From contig NZ_AQUR01000072.1 of the NCBI RefSeq assembly GCF_000372525.1, positions 1-60,762 of the forward strand: DNA of 60,762 nt. The letters are read 5' to 3'. The notes beneath the pieces were generated by a model. The model had not been told where the DNA came from. It did no database searches and was given only the letters and a program-made list of their open reading frames with translations. Numbering within the stretch: position 1 is the first letter of the stretch; every line of letters begins with the position of its first letter. The DNA is from Cupriavidus neocaledonicus (GTDB lineage Bacteria; Pseudomonadota; Gammaproteobacteria; Burkholderiales; Burkholderiaceae). Of this stretch, positions 36,606 to 45,220 are shown piece after piece. Made by a program: the position numbers and the translations under genes.

Positions 36606-38828
36606 ATGACCCAACAGAACCTTTCCCCATCAGCGGTGCCGGGCAGCGACGTTGCCAGCCGGCGCCACGCGGCCGTGGCCGCATTCATCGCCGACGCAAG
36701 ACGGTTGCTGGAGCGTGCAGGGCATGCCGACCGCGAGACGCTGCAGACGGTGGCGCGGGCGCTGGAGCGGCTGGGCGCGCAACGCGACCTGTTCCCGTCG
36801 GCGCACTTTCCGGTTTCAGCCGACAATCCCGCGCAGGTCTATCGCCTGTCGGAAGATCTCGATGGCCGCTATGCGCTGTACGTGTCGGCCGGACTGCCTG
36901 GCAAGGCGCAGCCACCGCATGACCACACCACCTGGGCCATCATTGCCGGCATCGCCGGCAATGAGCGCAATGTCTTCTATCGTCGCGAGGCCACGGATGA
37001 CCCCGCACGCGATCGCCTGACCGAGACCGGCCGCAGCGATGTCGTCAGCGGCAGCTCCGTGACGCTGTTGCCCGACGACGTCCATACCATCGAGCTGGTT
37101 GGCGACGAGCCCGGACTGCACCTGCATTTCTATGGCCTGGCGCTGGACCGGCTGGGCGGGCGCGTGGTGTTCGAAGGTGCCGCCGGCGGCCGCTATCGGC
37201 ATTTCGGCCCGCCCAGGCATATCGCCCATGCCGTCATCGATGCGGTCGCGCTGAAGGCGGCGCTGGCGGACGGCGACGAGATCGCGCTGCTGGATGTGCG
37301 CGAGACCGGGGTCTTCGTGCGCGGGCATCTGCTGCTTGCGGCCTCCGCGCCGTTGTGGCGGCTGGAGCTGCTGGCCGACAGGCTGGTGCCGCGCCGCGAC
37401 ACCCGCATCGTGCTGACCGATGGCGGCGAGGGCGGCGATAGCCTGGCGCACCAGGCCGCGGCCAAGCTGCTGCGCCTGGGCTGGCGCAACGTGTCGGTGC
37501 TCACCGGCGGCACGCAGGCATGGGTGGCGGCCGGGTTCGAGATCTTCAGCGGCAGCAACGTGCCGGGCAAGGCCTTTGGCGAAGTGATCGAGCACCGGAA
37601 GCACACGCCATGGATCAGCGCCGACGAACTGCAGCAACGCATCGAGCGTGGCGACGACCTGGTGGTGGTAGACAGCCGCACCACCGAGGAATTTGCCGAC
37701 TTCAGCCTGCCGTTCGCGCACAGCCTGCCCGGCGCGGAACTGGTCTATCGCATCGGCGAGCTGGCGCCCCGGCCGGAAACGCTGGTCGTGGTCAACTGCG
37801 CGGGGCGCACCCGCAGCATCGTCGGTGCCCAGACGCTGATCGACGCCGGGGTGCCCAACCCCGTGGTTTCGCTCAAGGACGGCACCATGGCCTGGCTGCT
37901 GGAGGGCCGCACGCTGGCGCACGGACGCCATACGCCGCTGCCCGAGCCGGCCCGGGCGACCCGTGAAGCCGCCCGTGCCCGCGCCGAGGCCGTCGCCGCC
38001 CGCGCCGGCGTGCGCCGTCTCGATGACGACGGCCTGGCGCGGTTGGAGCGCGAAGCCGGCCAGCACACCTTGTATCGCTTCGATGTGCGCACGCGAGGCG
38101 AATACGAGTCGGGCCACCTGCCGGGCTGGCGCTGGGCGCCAGGCGGGCAACTGGTGCAGGCAACCGATGAATACGCGGCAACGCGCCATGCGCGGATCGT
38201 GCTTGCCGACTGGGATGGCGTGCGGGCGCTGACCACCGGCGCGTGGCTGGCGCAACTGGGCGCGCACGAGGTGTTCGTGTATGCCCCGCCGGCTGACGCC
38301 GCGGTGGACACCGGCCCGGAGCCGCTGCGCGTGCTGTCGTCGCGACCGGCGGCGCAGTCGGTGTCCGTGCAGCAGGCCGATGCGCTGTTGCAGGCGGGCC
38401 GCGCGCGCATCTTCGAAGTCGAGCGCCGCGCCGCCTATGAGAAGCGCCATGTTGCCGGCGCCCGGTTCGCTGTGCCGGACCGGCTGGAGGCGCTGATTGC
38501 CCACATTCCCGTCGATGACGCGGTGCTGATCACGTCGTCGGATGGCGTCCTCGCACGCATCGTGGCGGCAGAACTGGGGGCGCGCAGCGGCCGTGACGTG
38601 CGCTTCCTGGCCGGCGGCACGCAAGCCTGGACGGCGGCTGGCCTGCCCACGGGCAGCGGCGCGCAGGGCGTGCTGACCGGTGAGGACGATCACTGGTACA
38701 GCCCGTACCACCACGCCGATGTGGCGCAGCGCGACGCGGGCTTCCGCGCCTACCTGGACTGGGAGATCGGGCTGGTCGCGCAGCTCGAGCGCGAGGGGGA
38801 TATCGGCATCCGGCTGCTGGCGCACTGA
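36606..38828 (+). CDS. Cysteine-dioxygenase-type thiol dioxygenase fused to four rhodanese domains
   Basis: This 740-residue fusion begins with a cupin thiol dioxygenase (about residues 20-200). The iron ligands are H105 and H107 (PPHDHTTW) and H160 (PDDVHTIE), with the H172-x-H174-x-Y176 segment corresponding to the Ser-His-Tyr region of cysteine dioxygenase and R80 in the substrate-carboxylate position. Four rhodanese domains follow at about 212-315, 336-435, 470-560 and 585-682. Only the second has an active-site cysteine (C398, NCAGRTRS). It would oxidise a thiol such as cysteine to its sulfinate and handle sulfane sulfur in one polypeptide. It is followed after 2 bases by the deacylase gene. 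It is probably cytoplasmic. Confidence 0.92.
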   Translation: MTQQNLSPSAVPGSDVASRRHAAVAAFIADARRLLERAGHADRETLQTVARALERLGAQRDLFPSAHFPVSADNPAQVYRLSEDLDGRYALYVSAGLPGKAQPPHDHTTWAIIAGIAGNERNVFYRREATDDPARDRLTETGRSDVVSGSSVTLLPDDVHTIELVGDEPGLHLHFYGLALDRLGGRVVFEGAAGGRYRHFGPPRHIAHAVIDAVALKAALADGDEIALLDVRETGVFVRGHLLLAASAPLWRLELLADRLVPRRDTRIVLTDGGEGGDSLAHQAAAKLLRLGWRNVSVLTGGTQAWVAAGFEIFSGSNVPGKAFGEVIEHRKHTPWISADELQQRIERGDDLVVVDSRTTEEFADFSLPFAHSLPGAELVYRIGELAPRPETLVVVNCAGRTRSIVGAQTLIDAGVPNPVVSLKDGTMAWLLEGRTLAHGRHTPLPEPARATREAARARAEAVAARAGVRRLDDDGLARLEREAGQHTLYRFDVRTRGEYESGHLPGWRWAPGGQLVQATDEYAATRHARIVLADWDGVRALTTGAWLAQLGAHEVFVYAPPADAAVDTGPEPLRVLSSRPAAQSVSVQQADALLQAGRARIFEVERRAAYEKRHVAGARFAVPDRLEALIAHIPVDDAVLITSSDGVLARIVAAELGARSGRDVRFLAGGTQAWTAAGLPTGSGAQGVLTGEDDHWYSPYHHADVAQRDAGFRAYLDWEIGLVAQLEREGDIGIRLLAH

Positions 38829-38830
38829 AC

Positions 38831-39886
38831 ATGAGCGTCGCGCACGTCCCGCCGATCGCATCTCCGATCCATAGCGAGATCGATTTCGAACGTCCGGGCA
38901 AGCAGGTGGGCCACCTGCGCCTGCCGCATTCGGTGCACCGCTCGGCCTACGGCTGGCTGCCTATTCCGATCGCATCGATCGCATCGACTGCATCGACTGG
39001 CAGGGGCGATGGTCCCGCCGTGCTGGTGATGGCCGGCAATCACGGCGACGAATACGAAGGCCAGATCCTGGTGTCGCGCCTGATCCGCGAAGTGGCCGCC
39101 GAGCATGTGCGGGGCCGCCTGATCCTGCTGCCGATGGCGAACTACCCGGCCGCGCAAGCCGGCCTGCGCACCTCGCCGCTGGACGGCGGCAACCTGAATC
39201 GCAGCTTTCCCGGCGATCCGCGCGGTACCCCGACTCAGGTCATTGCCGACTATATCGAGCGCAGCCTGCTGCCGCGCGTGGATGTGGTGATCGACCTGCA
39301 TTCCGGCGGCAGCTCGCTCCAGTACCACGGCGCGACGCTGTTCGCCCAGGCGGATCCCGATCCGGTGCGTCATCGGCGTGTGCTGGATGCGGTGGCGGCC
39401 TTTGGCTTGCCGCATGGCGTCATCAACGAGAGTCCCAACCCCGTTGGCCTGCTTGCCGCGGCGCGCCGCAACGGCGTGCTCGGACTGCTGACCGAGCTGG
39501 GCGGTGCGGGCACCGTGGACACGGCCGTGCTGGACAGCGCCTGGCAAGGCACGCTGCATCTGCTGGGACATCTGGGGGTGCTGGAAGGACCACTGGTGCC
39601 GCCGGGCCCACCGCACGACACGCGGCTGCTGCGGGTGGACCGTGGGCGGCACTATGTCTACGCGTACGACGACGGTGTCTTCGAGCCGCTCGTGCAACTC
39701 GGAGAGCGGGTCGAAGCCGGCCAGCCCGCGGCAAGGCTGCACACACCCGAGCGGCCTGAACGCGAGCCGGTGACCGTGCATTTCCCGGCGGGCGGCCTGG
39801 TCATCTGCAAGCGCGTTCCCGCGCTGACGCAACGCGGCGACTGCCTGTATCAGCTCGCCGACGGCCTTCCGTCAACTTATTCCTGA
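38831..39886 (+). CDS. Succinylglutamate desuccinylase/aspartoacylase-family zinc deacylase
   Basis: This 351-residue member of the AstE/AspA branch of M14 zinc enzymes removes acyl groups from amino acids or diamines. The zinc ligands are H71 and E74 (AGNHGDEYEGQ) and H157 (VIDLHSGG). DGGNLNRSFPG and the catalytic glutamate E222 (LTELGG) are also present. A short tandem repeat (GCATCGATC/GCATCGACT units at about 38966-39000) encodes a low-complexity IASIASTAST loop. The start is 2 bases after the fusion gene stop, so translation is coupled. In this operon it may deacylate an N-acyl-cysteine or related compound. Confidence 0.9.
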   Translation: MSVAHVPPIASPIHSEIDFERPGKQVGHLRLPHSVHRSAYGWLPIPIASIASTASTGRGDGPAVLVMAGNHGDEYEGQILVSRLIREVAAEHVRGRLILLPMANYPAAQAGLRTSPLDGGNLNRSFPGDPRGTPTQVIADYIERSLLPRVDVVIDLHSGGSSLQYHGATLFAQADPDPVRHRRVLDAVAAFGLPHGVINESPNPVGLLAAARRNGVLGLLTELGGAGTVDTAVLDSAWQGTLHLLGHLGVLEGPLVPPGPPHDTRLLRVDRGRHYVYAYDDGVFEPLVQLGERVEAGQPAARLHTPERPEREPVTVHFPAGGLVICKRVPALTQRGDCLYQLADGLPSTYS

Positions 39887-39898
39887 AACGGCTTGCTG

Positions 39899-40744
39899 AT
39901 GAAACAGACGTCACGACCCGGGCGCCGCAAGGCGCTCGCCATGCTGCCCCTCGCCTTCTGTGCCGCGATGCCGGCGGCCAGGGCGGACGCCACCCTCGAT
40001 CGCATTCGCGAGCGCGGCAAGATTGCCATCGGCGTGATCGTCAATGGCAACAGCGCCTTTGGCTCGATCGATCCGGGCACCGGCCAGCCCGTCGGCTTCA
40101 ACCCCGAACTCGCGCGCAAGATCGCCAGTGAACTGTCGGTACAGGCCGAACTGGTGCCGGTGCTGCCCGCCAATCGCGTGCAATTCCTCCAGCAAGGGAA
40201 GGTCGACCTGCTGGTGGCCAGCATGCTGCTGACGCCGGAGCGCACCACGCTGCTCGACCATGTGCCGACCCCTTATTACCGCAACGGCGGCACCGCGATC
40301 TTCCTGAAGCGCAGCGGTATTCGCCGCTGGGAAGACCTGCGCGGCAAATCGGTGTGCCTGTCGCAGGGCAGCAGCTACGCCAGGCCGCTGGCGGCTACCT
40401 ACGGCGCCGAACTCAAGGGCTTCAAGGGCATGGCGGAGTCGTTGCTGGCACTGCGTGGTGGCGCGTCGTGCGTGGCCGCGGTCCATGAGAGCCTGACACT
40501 GAACCAGCTTGTGGCCCGCGATCCGCAATGGCGGGATTACGCCGTGCTGCCCGAGGAGGTAGATCCGGCGCCCCAGGTGGCATGGGTACGCAAGGGCGAG
40601 AAGGACACCGCCGCGGCGGTGGACGGGGTGCTGCAGCGCCTGCACGGCTCCGGCTGGCTGATCGGGCTCGAGGCCCGCCTCGACCTGGTGCCGCGCTCGC
40701 CGCTGCTGGTGGAACTGCGGCAGCAGTATGCCGGCAAGCCCTAG
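39899..40744 (+). CDS. Polar amino-acid ABC transporter substrate-binding protein (copy 1)
   Basis: This 281-residue periplasmic binding protein has a signal peptide ending PAARA and the family-3 solute-binding fold (ATLDRIRERGKIAIGVIVNGN, GFNPELARKIASEL, QGKVDLLVASMLLTPER). Two conserved cysteines (GKSVCLSQGSS and GGASCVAAVH) match those of the paralog at 45221-46051. It ends the rightward operon of the dioxygenase-rhodanese fusion and the deacylase. No permease is adjacent on this strand, so it may share the convergent operon's permeases. Confidence 0.9.
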   Translation: MKQTSRPGRRKALAMLPLAFCAAMPAARADATLDRIRERGKIAIGVIVNGNSAFGSIDPGTGQPVGFNPELARKIASELSVQAELVPVLPANRVQFLQQGKVDLLVASMLLTPERTTLLDHVPTPYYRNGGTAIFLKRSGIRRWEDLRGKSVCLSQGSSYARPLAATYGAELKGFKGMAESLLALRGGASCVAAVHESLTLNQLVARDPQWRDYAVLPEEVDPAPQVAWVRKGEKDTAAAVDGVLQRLHGSGWLIGLEARLDLVPRSPLLVELRQQYAGKP

Positions 40745-40847
40745 CGCGCCGCGACCGGGGCCACCGCCGGCGCCATCATCGCCGCAACCACGCCGGCTGC
40801 AAGTGGCCACCCCGGTTCGGGTCCAACCGCGGCGGGCGCAGCGCATA

Positions 40848-42029
40848 TCAGGCCACTGTGAGGTGGAATGCCTGGTCCAGGTCGGCCAGCAGGTCCTGTG
40901 TGTCTTCAAGTCCGACGTGCAGCCGCACCACGGGTCCATTGCCTTGCCAGGCCCGGTGTTCGCGCAGCCGTTCCGGCGGGGCGACCAGCGCCAGGCTTTC
41001 ATACCCGCCCCAGGACGCGCCGATCGAGAACCACCGCAAGGCGTCGACGAACGCAGTGCCCGCGCTGGCCCCGGCATCGCGGAACGCGAACGACACCAGG
41101 CCGCTGGCGCCGCTGAAGTCGCGTTGCCACAGCGCGTGGCCAGGGTCTTCGGGCAGCGCCGGGTAAAAAACGCGGCCCACCTGCGGATGACGCTGCAGCC
41201 ATTGCGCGACCTGGGTGGCATTGCGCTGGTGCTGGGCCAGGCGCAACGGCAGCGTGCGCAGGCCCCGCAGTGACAGGTAGGCGTCGTCGGCACCGATGGC
41301 AAGGCCCAGCGCCTCGTGCGTGGTGGCGACGCGTTCCGCCAGCGCGGCGCTGTCCACGACCACCGCGCCCTGCATCACGTCGGCATGCCCGGCAATATAC
41401 TTGGTCGCAGCCTGGATCGAGATATTGGCGCCGAGTTTCAGGGGCTGCAGGAACCATCCGCCGCTCCAGGTATTGTCCACGGCTACCGTCACGCCGCGTT
41501 CGCGCGCCACTGACGCCAGCTTTGGCAAATCGAGCACCTCGAACAGCAAGGACCCCGGCGATTCCAGGTAGACGAGCCTGGTCCCGGGCCGGATCAGCGC
41601 GGCAAGGTCGTCATGCGCCGGCGAAAAGTATTCGACGGTGACGCCCAGGTGCCGCAGCAGCGTCTTGTCGACGCGGCGCACGGGCGCATAGACGCTGTCG
41701 GAGACCAGCACATGGTCGCCCGGGCCGAGCAGGGCAAGCAGCACCAGCGTGATCGCCGACAGCCCGGAGGGCGCCAGGAATGCGCGATGCCCGCCTTCGA
41801 GCGTGGTCAGCGCGTCTTCCAGTGCCTCATGCGTGTCCAGCCCGTGGCGGCCGTAGGAGGCGATGCGTTCGCCTGCGGCACGGCGGTGCTGGCGCGATTC
41901 CAGCGCCTGTTGGCTGGCAAAGCGCACCGTGCTCGTCCTGACCACGGGTACATTGACCGGGCCCGCGCCATCGCGCAGCGTCGGCGCCCCCGCATGCAGC
42001 AATCGCGTATGTCTGCCCGCGTCGCTCAT
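40848..42029 (-). CDS. metC: Cys/Met-metabolism PLP enzyme, cystathionine beta-lyase-like
   Basis: This 393-residue PLP enzyme of the MetB/MetC family has the Schiff-base lysine K210 in SIQAATKYIAGHADVMQG, the cofactor aspartate in VTVAVDNTWSGGWFLQPL, and YLESPGSLLFEV before it, which matches MetC-type beta-lyases (alanine/pyruvate-forming C-S cleavage). The gene overlaps the preceding dioxygenase gene by four bases (ATGA), so the two are translationally coupled. It is the last gene of the ABC-transporter operon. In this setting it probably cleaves an S-substituted cysteine rather than cystathionine for methionine synthesis. Confidence 0.9.
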   Translation of the reverse strand: MSDAGRHTRLLHAGAPTLRDGAGPVNVPVVRTSTVRFASQQALESRQHRRAAGERIASYGRHGLDTHEALEDALTTLEGGHRAFLAPSGLSAITLVLLALLGPGDHVLVSDSVYAPVRRVDKTLLRHLGVTVEYFSPAHDDLAALIRPGTRLVYLESPGSLLFEVLDLPKLASVARERGVTVAVDNTWSGGWFLQPLKLGANISIQAATKYIAGHADVMQGAVVVDSAALAERVATTHEALGLAIGADDAYLSLRGLRTLPLRLAQHQRNATQVAQWLQRHPQVGRVFYPALPEDPGHALWQRDFSGASGLVSFAFRDAGASAGTAFVDALRWFSIGASWGGYESLALVAPPERLREHRAWQGNGPVVRLHVGLEDTQDLLADLDQAFHLTVA

Positions 42030-42649
42030 GCCACCACCTTGCTCGGTTGCATCTGCGTGGCGTTGTAATTGACGATCTCGCCGGTCTCCGGATGCACGCC
42101 GTAGCGGCCCGTCAGCGTTTCAAGCGGGCGGCCATAGCAGTGGAAATGCAGCGTCGGTGCGTCGCCCACCACGTGGATGCTGTGGATGTCGTCAGGCAGG
42201 AAGGCGATCGGCGTGCCGGGCTCGACCGTCAGTTCGCGCGCGACCTCCAGCCGGGCGAACCCCGGGTCGCTGCGATCGTCGGTGCGGCGGTAGACCCGGT
42301 TGAACTCGCGGCCTTCCACGGCGACGATCACGGCCCAGGTGTCGTGGTTGTGCGGAATGGTGGTCTTGCCCGGGTTGATCGAGTTCAGGTACAGCGCGGC
42401 AGCGTCGTCGCCATCATCGGGGTTCAGGCGGTAGCGCGTCGAGGCGCCGCTGGCGGTCTCCGCCGGCGGTGGAAAGTCCTCGCGGGTGAACAGTTCGCGC
42501 TGCGCGGCCAGTGCCTGCAGGCGCGTGGCAACGGCATCGAGCGCGTCGCGGTCGGGCTGGCCCGCGGCCAGGCGGCGGATGTCGTTCAGTGCGTCGGCCA
42601 CTGCCTGGCCGCGGGCGGCCTGGCGTTCGGCGGGAGAGGAATGGCTCAT
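42026..42649 (-). CDS. Cysteine-dioxygenase-family thiol dioxygenase (stand-alone)
   Basis: This 207-residue cupin thiol dioxygenase is homologous to the N-terminal domain of the fusion at 36606-38828. Iron ligands are H100 and H102 (IPHNHDTW) and H156 (PDDIHSIH), with H168-x-H170-x-Y172 in the Ser-His-Tyr position and R74 (RYRLN) for the carboxylate. It would oxidise cysteine, 3-mercaptopropionate or a related thiol to its sulfinate. It overlaps both the ABC ATPase gene upstream and the MetC-like gene downstream by ATGA, a tight operon. Substrate specificity cannot be decided from sequence. Confidence 0.92.
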   Translation of the reverse strand: MSHSSPAERQAARGQAVADALNDIRRLAAGQPDRDALDAVATRLQALAAQRELFTREDFPPPAETASGASTRYRLNPDDGDDAAALYLNSINPGKTTIPHNHDTWAVIVAVEGREFNRVYRRTDDRSDPGFARLEVARELTVEPGTPIAFLPDDIHSIHVVGDAPTLHFHCYGRPLETLTGRYGVHPETGEIVNYNATQMQPSKVVA

Positions 42650-43518
42650 GGTGCGGAGACTCCGTCAGCGGGATAGAGGGAAGGCGCCGGCGCGAAGGCG
42701 GCATCGAACTCGGCCGGCAGGCGGGGGATTGCACCCAGCGCGCGGCGCAGGAACGCGCGGGTGCGTTCCTGCTGCGGCTTGCCGAAGATCTGGGCCGGCG
42801 GGCCGTGCTCGACGATGCGGCCGGCCTCGGTAAAGTAGATCTGGTCGCTGATCTCGGCGGCGAAGCGCATTTCATGCGTCACCAGCACGCAGGTCATGCC
42901 GTCTTCGACCAGCTCGCGGATCACGGTCAGCACTTCGCCAACGGTCTCGGGATCGAGCGCGGAGGTCACCTCGTCGAACAGGATCAGCTCGGGCTGCATC
43001 GCCAGCGCGCGCGCGATCGCAACGCGCTGTTGCTGGCCGCCGGAGAGCTCGCCGGGGTAGGCACTGGCCTTTTCCGCGAGCCGCACCCTGGCGAGCAGCG
43101 CATGCGCCTCGCGCTCGGCGTCGGCGCGCGGGCGGCCGATGACCCGGGTCGGGGCAAGCACCAGGTTCTCCAGCACCGTCAGGTGCGGGAACAGGTTGTA
43201 CTGCTGGAACACAAAGCCCACCCGCTTGCGCAATGCGATGAACTCGTCCTCGCCGCGCAAGGCCTCGACGGCGGTATCGCCGACGCGAATCTGCCCGCGC
43301 TGCGGCTGCAGCAGCCCGGTGATGCAGCGCAAGATGGTGCTCTTGCCGGATCCGGACGGGCCGATGATGGTGACGGCTTCGCCGCGGCGCACGTCGACAT
43401 CGATGCCATTGAGCACCGCGTTCGCGCCAAAGCTGAGGTGGACGTCGCGCAGCTGTACCAGCGGCGTTGGGGCATGGCTGCCGGTGTCCCGGCGCAGGAA
43501 GGACTCAGTGGCGTTCAT
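42646..43518 (-). CDS. Polar amino-acid ABC transporter ATPase
   Basis: This 290-residue ATPase has Walker [10 protein letters not shown], the Q-loop [12 protein letters not shown], the signature [15 protein letters not shown], Walker [15 protein letters not shown] and the switch histidine VTHEMRF. All are of the GlnQ/HisP type that pairs with polar amino-acid permeases. It has a 45-residue C-terminal tail longer than usual. The gene overlaps the upstream permease gene by 14 bases and the downstream dioxygenase gene by 4, so it sits in the middle of a six- or seven-gene operon. Confidence 0.95.
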   Translation of the reverse strand: MNATESFLRRDTGSHAPTPLVQLRDVHLSFGANAVLNGIDVDVRRGEAVTIIGPSGSGKSTILRCITGLLQPQRGQIRVGDTAVEALRGEDEFIALRKRVGFVFQQYNLFPHLTVLENLVLAPTRVIGRPRADAEREAHALLARVRLAEKASAYPGELSGGQQQRVAIARALAMQPELILFDEVTSALDPETVGEVLTVIRELVEDGMTCVLVTHEMRFAAEISDQIYFTEAGRIVEHGPPAQIFGKPQQERTRAFLRRALGAIPRLPAEFDAAFAPAPSLYPADGVSAP

Positions 43519-44317
43519 GGCGGCGTTCCAGCGCACGAGTTGCGCGCGCAATCGGATAGCAATAGGCAAAAAACAGGGCCAGCAGCGTGAAATAGACGAG
43601 GATCGTGAAGTCGGTGCGCGCCACGGTGTTGCTGGCAACCTGCGCGGTGTCGACCACGTCGTGCACGCCGACCAGCGATGCCAGCGACGTGCTCATGGTG
43701 ATGCTGGCGTACAGGTTCATCCATGGTGGCAGCATGCGCCGCAGGCATTGCGGCAGCACGACAAGGCGGAAGATCTGGCGGCGGCGCAAGGCGAGCGACT
43801 GCGCCGCTTCCCATTGCGCGCTCGGAATCGACTGGATCGCGCCGCGGAAGATCTCGGCAACGTTGGCGCTTGCCGGCAATGCAAGGCCCAGCACAACCTT
43901 GACCCAGTCCGGGAACGGAAACGTCCAGTGCACCAGGTGCAGCTCGAACGGGAATACATAGGTGGTGAAGTAAACCAGTACCAGCACCGGTGCGTTGCGG
44001 AAAGCCTGCACCCAGCTGCGCGTGAACACGCGTAGCGCTGCGTGCGATGACAAGGACAGCGCGCCGATCACCAGGCCGACGACGGTGCCGATCCCCATGG
44101 CGAATACGCTGATCTCGATGTTGGCCAGCAGCCCGCGCAGCAGCGCGGGAGTCCAGGTCCAGAGACTGCGGACCGCGGCCGGCGCGCTGCCCGTGACGCT
44201 CCAGAACAGCAGCAGTGCCGTCAGTGCCGCAAGCACCAGCATCCATGGATCGCGCAGCGCGCGTGCCGGCAACCCGGATCGCCCGAAAGCGGCCGGGAGA
44301 ATCGAATCACTGGCCAT
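43505..44317 (-). CDS. Polar amino-acid ABC transporter permease (1)
   Basis: This 270-residue HisM/GlnP-type inner-membrane permease has about five to six membrane segments. The ATPase-contact motif is ANVAEIFRGAIQSIPSAQWEAAQSLALRRRQ (EAA loop), and the start of the domain is GLLANIEISVFAMGIGTVVGLVIG. It overlaps the other permease gene by 11 bases and is paired with it as a heterodimer. The transported compound is probably a sulfur amino acid or derivative, inferred from the downstream dioxygenase and lyase genes. Confidence 0.93.
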   Translation of the reverse strand: MASDSILPAAFGRSGLPARALRDPWMLVLAALTALLLFWSVTGSAPAAVRSLWTWTPALLRGLLANIEISVFAMGIGTVVGLVIGALSLSSHAALRVFTRSWVQAFRNAPVLVLVYFTTYVFPFELHLVHWTFPFPDWVKVVLGLALPASANVAEIFRGAIQSIPSAQWEAAQSLALRRRQIFRLVVLPQCLRRMLPPWMNLYASITMSTSLASLVGVHDVVDTAQVASNTVARTDFTILVYFTLLALFFAYCYPIARATRALERRHERH

Positions 44318-45050
44318 AGCCGGGCATCCTCAGGTGGCGTTCCAGCCAGCGACCTGCACGGCTGACCAGCCAGGTCAGCAGGCCGAACCAGGCCAGGATC
44401 AGCAACAGCAGTTCGAGCACGTTGTCGCGCTGGGTCCAGATCATGATGGATTCATAGGTCACGTCGCCGACCGCGATGGCCGACGCCACGGCAGTCATCT
44501 TGACGAGGTCCACCACGTTGTTGACCAGTGCCGGCAACGCAAAGCGCACCGCCAGCGGCAGTTCGACCCGGAGCAGCAACTGCCGCCGCGAAAAGGCCAG
44601 CGAACGCGCCGCTTCCAGCGTGATGCGCGGCACCGCCTCGATACCGGCACGCAGCGCCTCGGCATGGAACACCGCCTTGTGCAGCGAGACCACGATCACC
44701 ACCCAGACGAACGGCGTCAGCGGATTGCCGGTGCCGCGGCTGGCCAGCTGCTGGGTGATCAGCATGTTGAGCACCAGGAACGCGCAGTAGAGCTGTACCA
44801 GCGTGGGCGTGTTGCGGGTAAGTTCGACAAAGGCGCGTGCCGGTGCGGCAAGGGCGCGGCGGCCCGACGTGAGCATGGCCGCCAGCACGATGCCGGCGGC
44901 GAGGCTGCAGGGAATGGTGAGCAGACAGAGCTCCAGCGTCACGACCAGGCCACGCAGGAACGCTGAACGTTCGCCGGCGTCGAGGACGAAGGCATAGTTA
45001 AGCCCGAGCGGCTTGAGCGTGGCGACAACGGATGCGAGCAAATCGGTCAT
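44307..45050 (-). CDS. Polar amino-acid ABC transporter permease (2)
   Basis: This 247-residue permease of the HisM/GlnP family has the entry region FLRGLVVTLELCLLTIPCSLAAGIVL, then VELTRNTPTLVQLYCAFLVL, and the EAA loop HAEALRAGIEAVPRITLEAARSLAFSRRQ. It is the first permease after the binding-protein gene. Its ATG at 45050 overlaps the stop of a small upstream open frame (45047-45181) in an ATGA arrangement. It acts as heterodimer partner of the permease encoded at 43505-44317. Confidence 0.93.
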   Translation of the reverse strand: MTDLLASVVATLKPLGLNYAFVLDAGERSAFLRGLVVTLELCLLTIPCSLAAGIVLAAMLTSGRRALAAPARAFVELTRNTPTLVQLYCAFLVLNMLITQQLASRGTGNPLTPFVWVVIVVSLHKAVFHAEALRAGIEAVPRITLEAARSLAFSRRQLLLRVELPLAVRFALPALVNNVVDLVKMTAVASAIAVGDVTYESIMIWTQRDNVLELLLLILAWFGLLTWLVSRAGRWLERHLRMPGYGQ

Positions 45051-45181
45051 GCCGCCGCCCCCGCTTGCGCCGGCTGCAACGCATAGCCAAGTCGGCGTGC
45101 CTTCATGGCTTTTTTGCGCTCTGCAAGGACGGCGAAGTCGCCCGGCGAGATGGCGGCGAAGCGAAGGGAGACTCTGTTCAT
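45047..45181 (-). CDS. Candidate small ORF (44 aa) coupled to permease gene
   Basis: An ATG at 45181 opens a 44-codon frame (MNRVSLRFAAISPGDF..., ending QPAQAGAAA) whose TGA overlaps the permease start as ATGA. The middle is basic (AERKKAMKARRLGYA). It has no obvious ribosome site and no known domain. It could be a leader peptide that couples translation or simply chance. It fills the otherwise empty 170 bases between the binding-protein and permease genes. Confidence 0.3.
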   Translation of the reverse strand: MNRVSLRFAAISPGDFAVLAERKKAMKARRLGYALQPAQAGAAA

Positions 45182-45220
45182 TTCGGAAAGGCGCCGTAAC
45201 GCAGCGACCGACGGCCGGGC

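Noticed and set aside
36816..38861. Open frame of 681 codons antisense to the dioxygenase-rhodanese fusion
   Set aside because: Composition rich in R, Q, H and A with no motif; the forward frame has intact cupin and rhodanese motifs.
38966..39000. Tandem GCATCGATC/GCATCGACT units that might be a regulatory or CRISPR-like repeat
   Set aside because: They lie inside the deacylase coding frame and encode a low-complexity IASIASTAST loop; unit number and spacing do not fit a CRISPR array.
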